A DNA stretch of 64,000 nucleotides from an uncultured delta proteobacterium (GTDB taxonomy: Bacteria > Myxococcota > Myxococcia > Myxococcales > 40CM-4-68-19): the NCBI GenBank assembly GCA_903911145.1, contig CAIWCD010000024.1, positions 186,001-250,000 on the forward strand, given 5' to 3'. A model generated the notes under the pieces. The model did no database searches. It had not been told where the DNA came from and was given only the letters and a program-made list of their open reading frames with translations. Positions 63,866 through 64,000 of the stretch are shown here, piece by piece (position 1 is the stretch's first letter; each line of letters opens with the position of its first letter). The translations under genes and the position numbers were made by a program.

Positions 63866-64000
63866 GCGGCGCAGACGAGGTCGCGCAGAGCGAAGTTGCG
63901 CGTGCTCTCGCGCCGCTCTACCAGGAGTATCTGCGCCGCCTTGACGAGATGGCTGCGCGGGTGAAGCCCGAGGCGCTGCTCCGCGAGCCGACCACGCGCG
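63862..64000 (+). CDS. Hypothetical protein (partial, runs off the window)
   Basis: GTG 63862 overlaps the PhaR stop by 4 nt. The 46 visible residues (MSGADEVAQSEVARALAPLY, then Q-E-Y-L-R-R-L-D-E-M-A-A-R-V) are helical. Not enough is present to identify it; coupling suggests a role linked to the PhaR-like protein. Confidence 0.55.
   Translation, partial: MSGADEVAQSEVARALAPLYQEYLRRLDEMAARVKPEALLREPTTR

Overview
The window is 64 kb of high-GC DNA with strongly GC-biased third codon positions. It is rich in FHA domains, has a Ser/Thr kinase of the type common in predatory and gliding deltaproteobacteria, and carries MJ0042-type zinc ribbons, many lipoproteins and a PhaR-type regulator. This fits Myxococcota or a close deltaproteobacterial relative. 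That assignment is inference; there is no rRNA gene in the window to confirm it.

Layout. (1) 1-8.5 kb is housekeeping: the tail of an SDR epimerase, dnaE, an ACT-domain threonine dehydratase and a large exported S41/PDZ protease. (2) 8.6-23.6 kb is mostly cell-envelope and signalling genes: an Ala/Pro-rich hypothetical protein, a pentapeptide-repeat protein, the Ycf46-type AAA ATPase/DUF1257/DUF2997 trio, an FHA-TM-lytic transglycosylase fusion, a repeat lipoprotein, a glycosyltransferase, a thioredoxin-like protein, an LPP20-type lipoprotein coupled to an FHA coiled-coil protein, a divergent Ser/Thr kinase and a single-domain FHA protein. (3) 23.6-59.1 kb is a contractile injection system (CIS, phage-tail-like) locus. 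Block one holds gp25, baseplate J, tail protein I with a PASTA-like front end, a large baseplate or surface protein, and two zinc-ribbon/FHA proteins, one of them with a vWA domain. Block two starts with a 13-kb gene for a 4,346-residue protein. It continues with the DUF4255 tail-terminator, sheath 1, tube 1, an assembly chaperone, a DUF6760-like protein, sheath 2, tube 2, a 1,570-residue Ser/Gly-rich protein, a LysM tail protein and the gpV spike. (4) 59.1-64 kb returns to ordinary genes: an outer-membrane-type protein, a GDPD, a TatA-like peptide, two proteins of envelope or unknown function, PhaR and a partial gene.

The standout feature is the 34.3-47.4 kb gene. Its first ~350 residues are a gpD-like hub domain. 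They are followed, in the same reading frame, by about 3,460 residues of Ala/Lys-rich predicted helix that contain two different ~150-residue repeat families (ten copies and seven copies). A Pro-rich minisatellite and an array of NELPLPD-like motifs follow. No separate tape-measure gene is visible, so I propose that the hub and the tape measure are fused. If the helical part is a single extended rod, the tail could be near 0.5 micrometre long.

The CIS genes are interleaved with a phosphothreonine-signalling set: one kinase and five FHA proteins. Three of these are membrane-anchored (the kinase, the FHA-transglycosylase and the vWA-FHA protein). This suggests a CIS whose assembly or firing is phospho-controlled at the envelope, as in kinase/FHA-regulated type VI secretion. 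That functional link is inferred from gene neighbourhood only.
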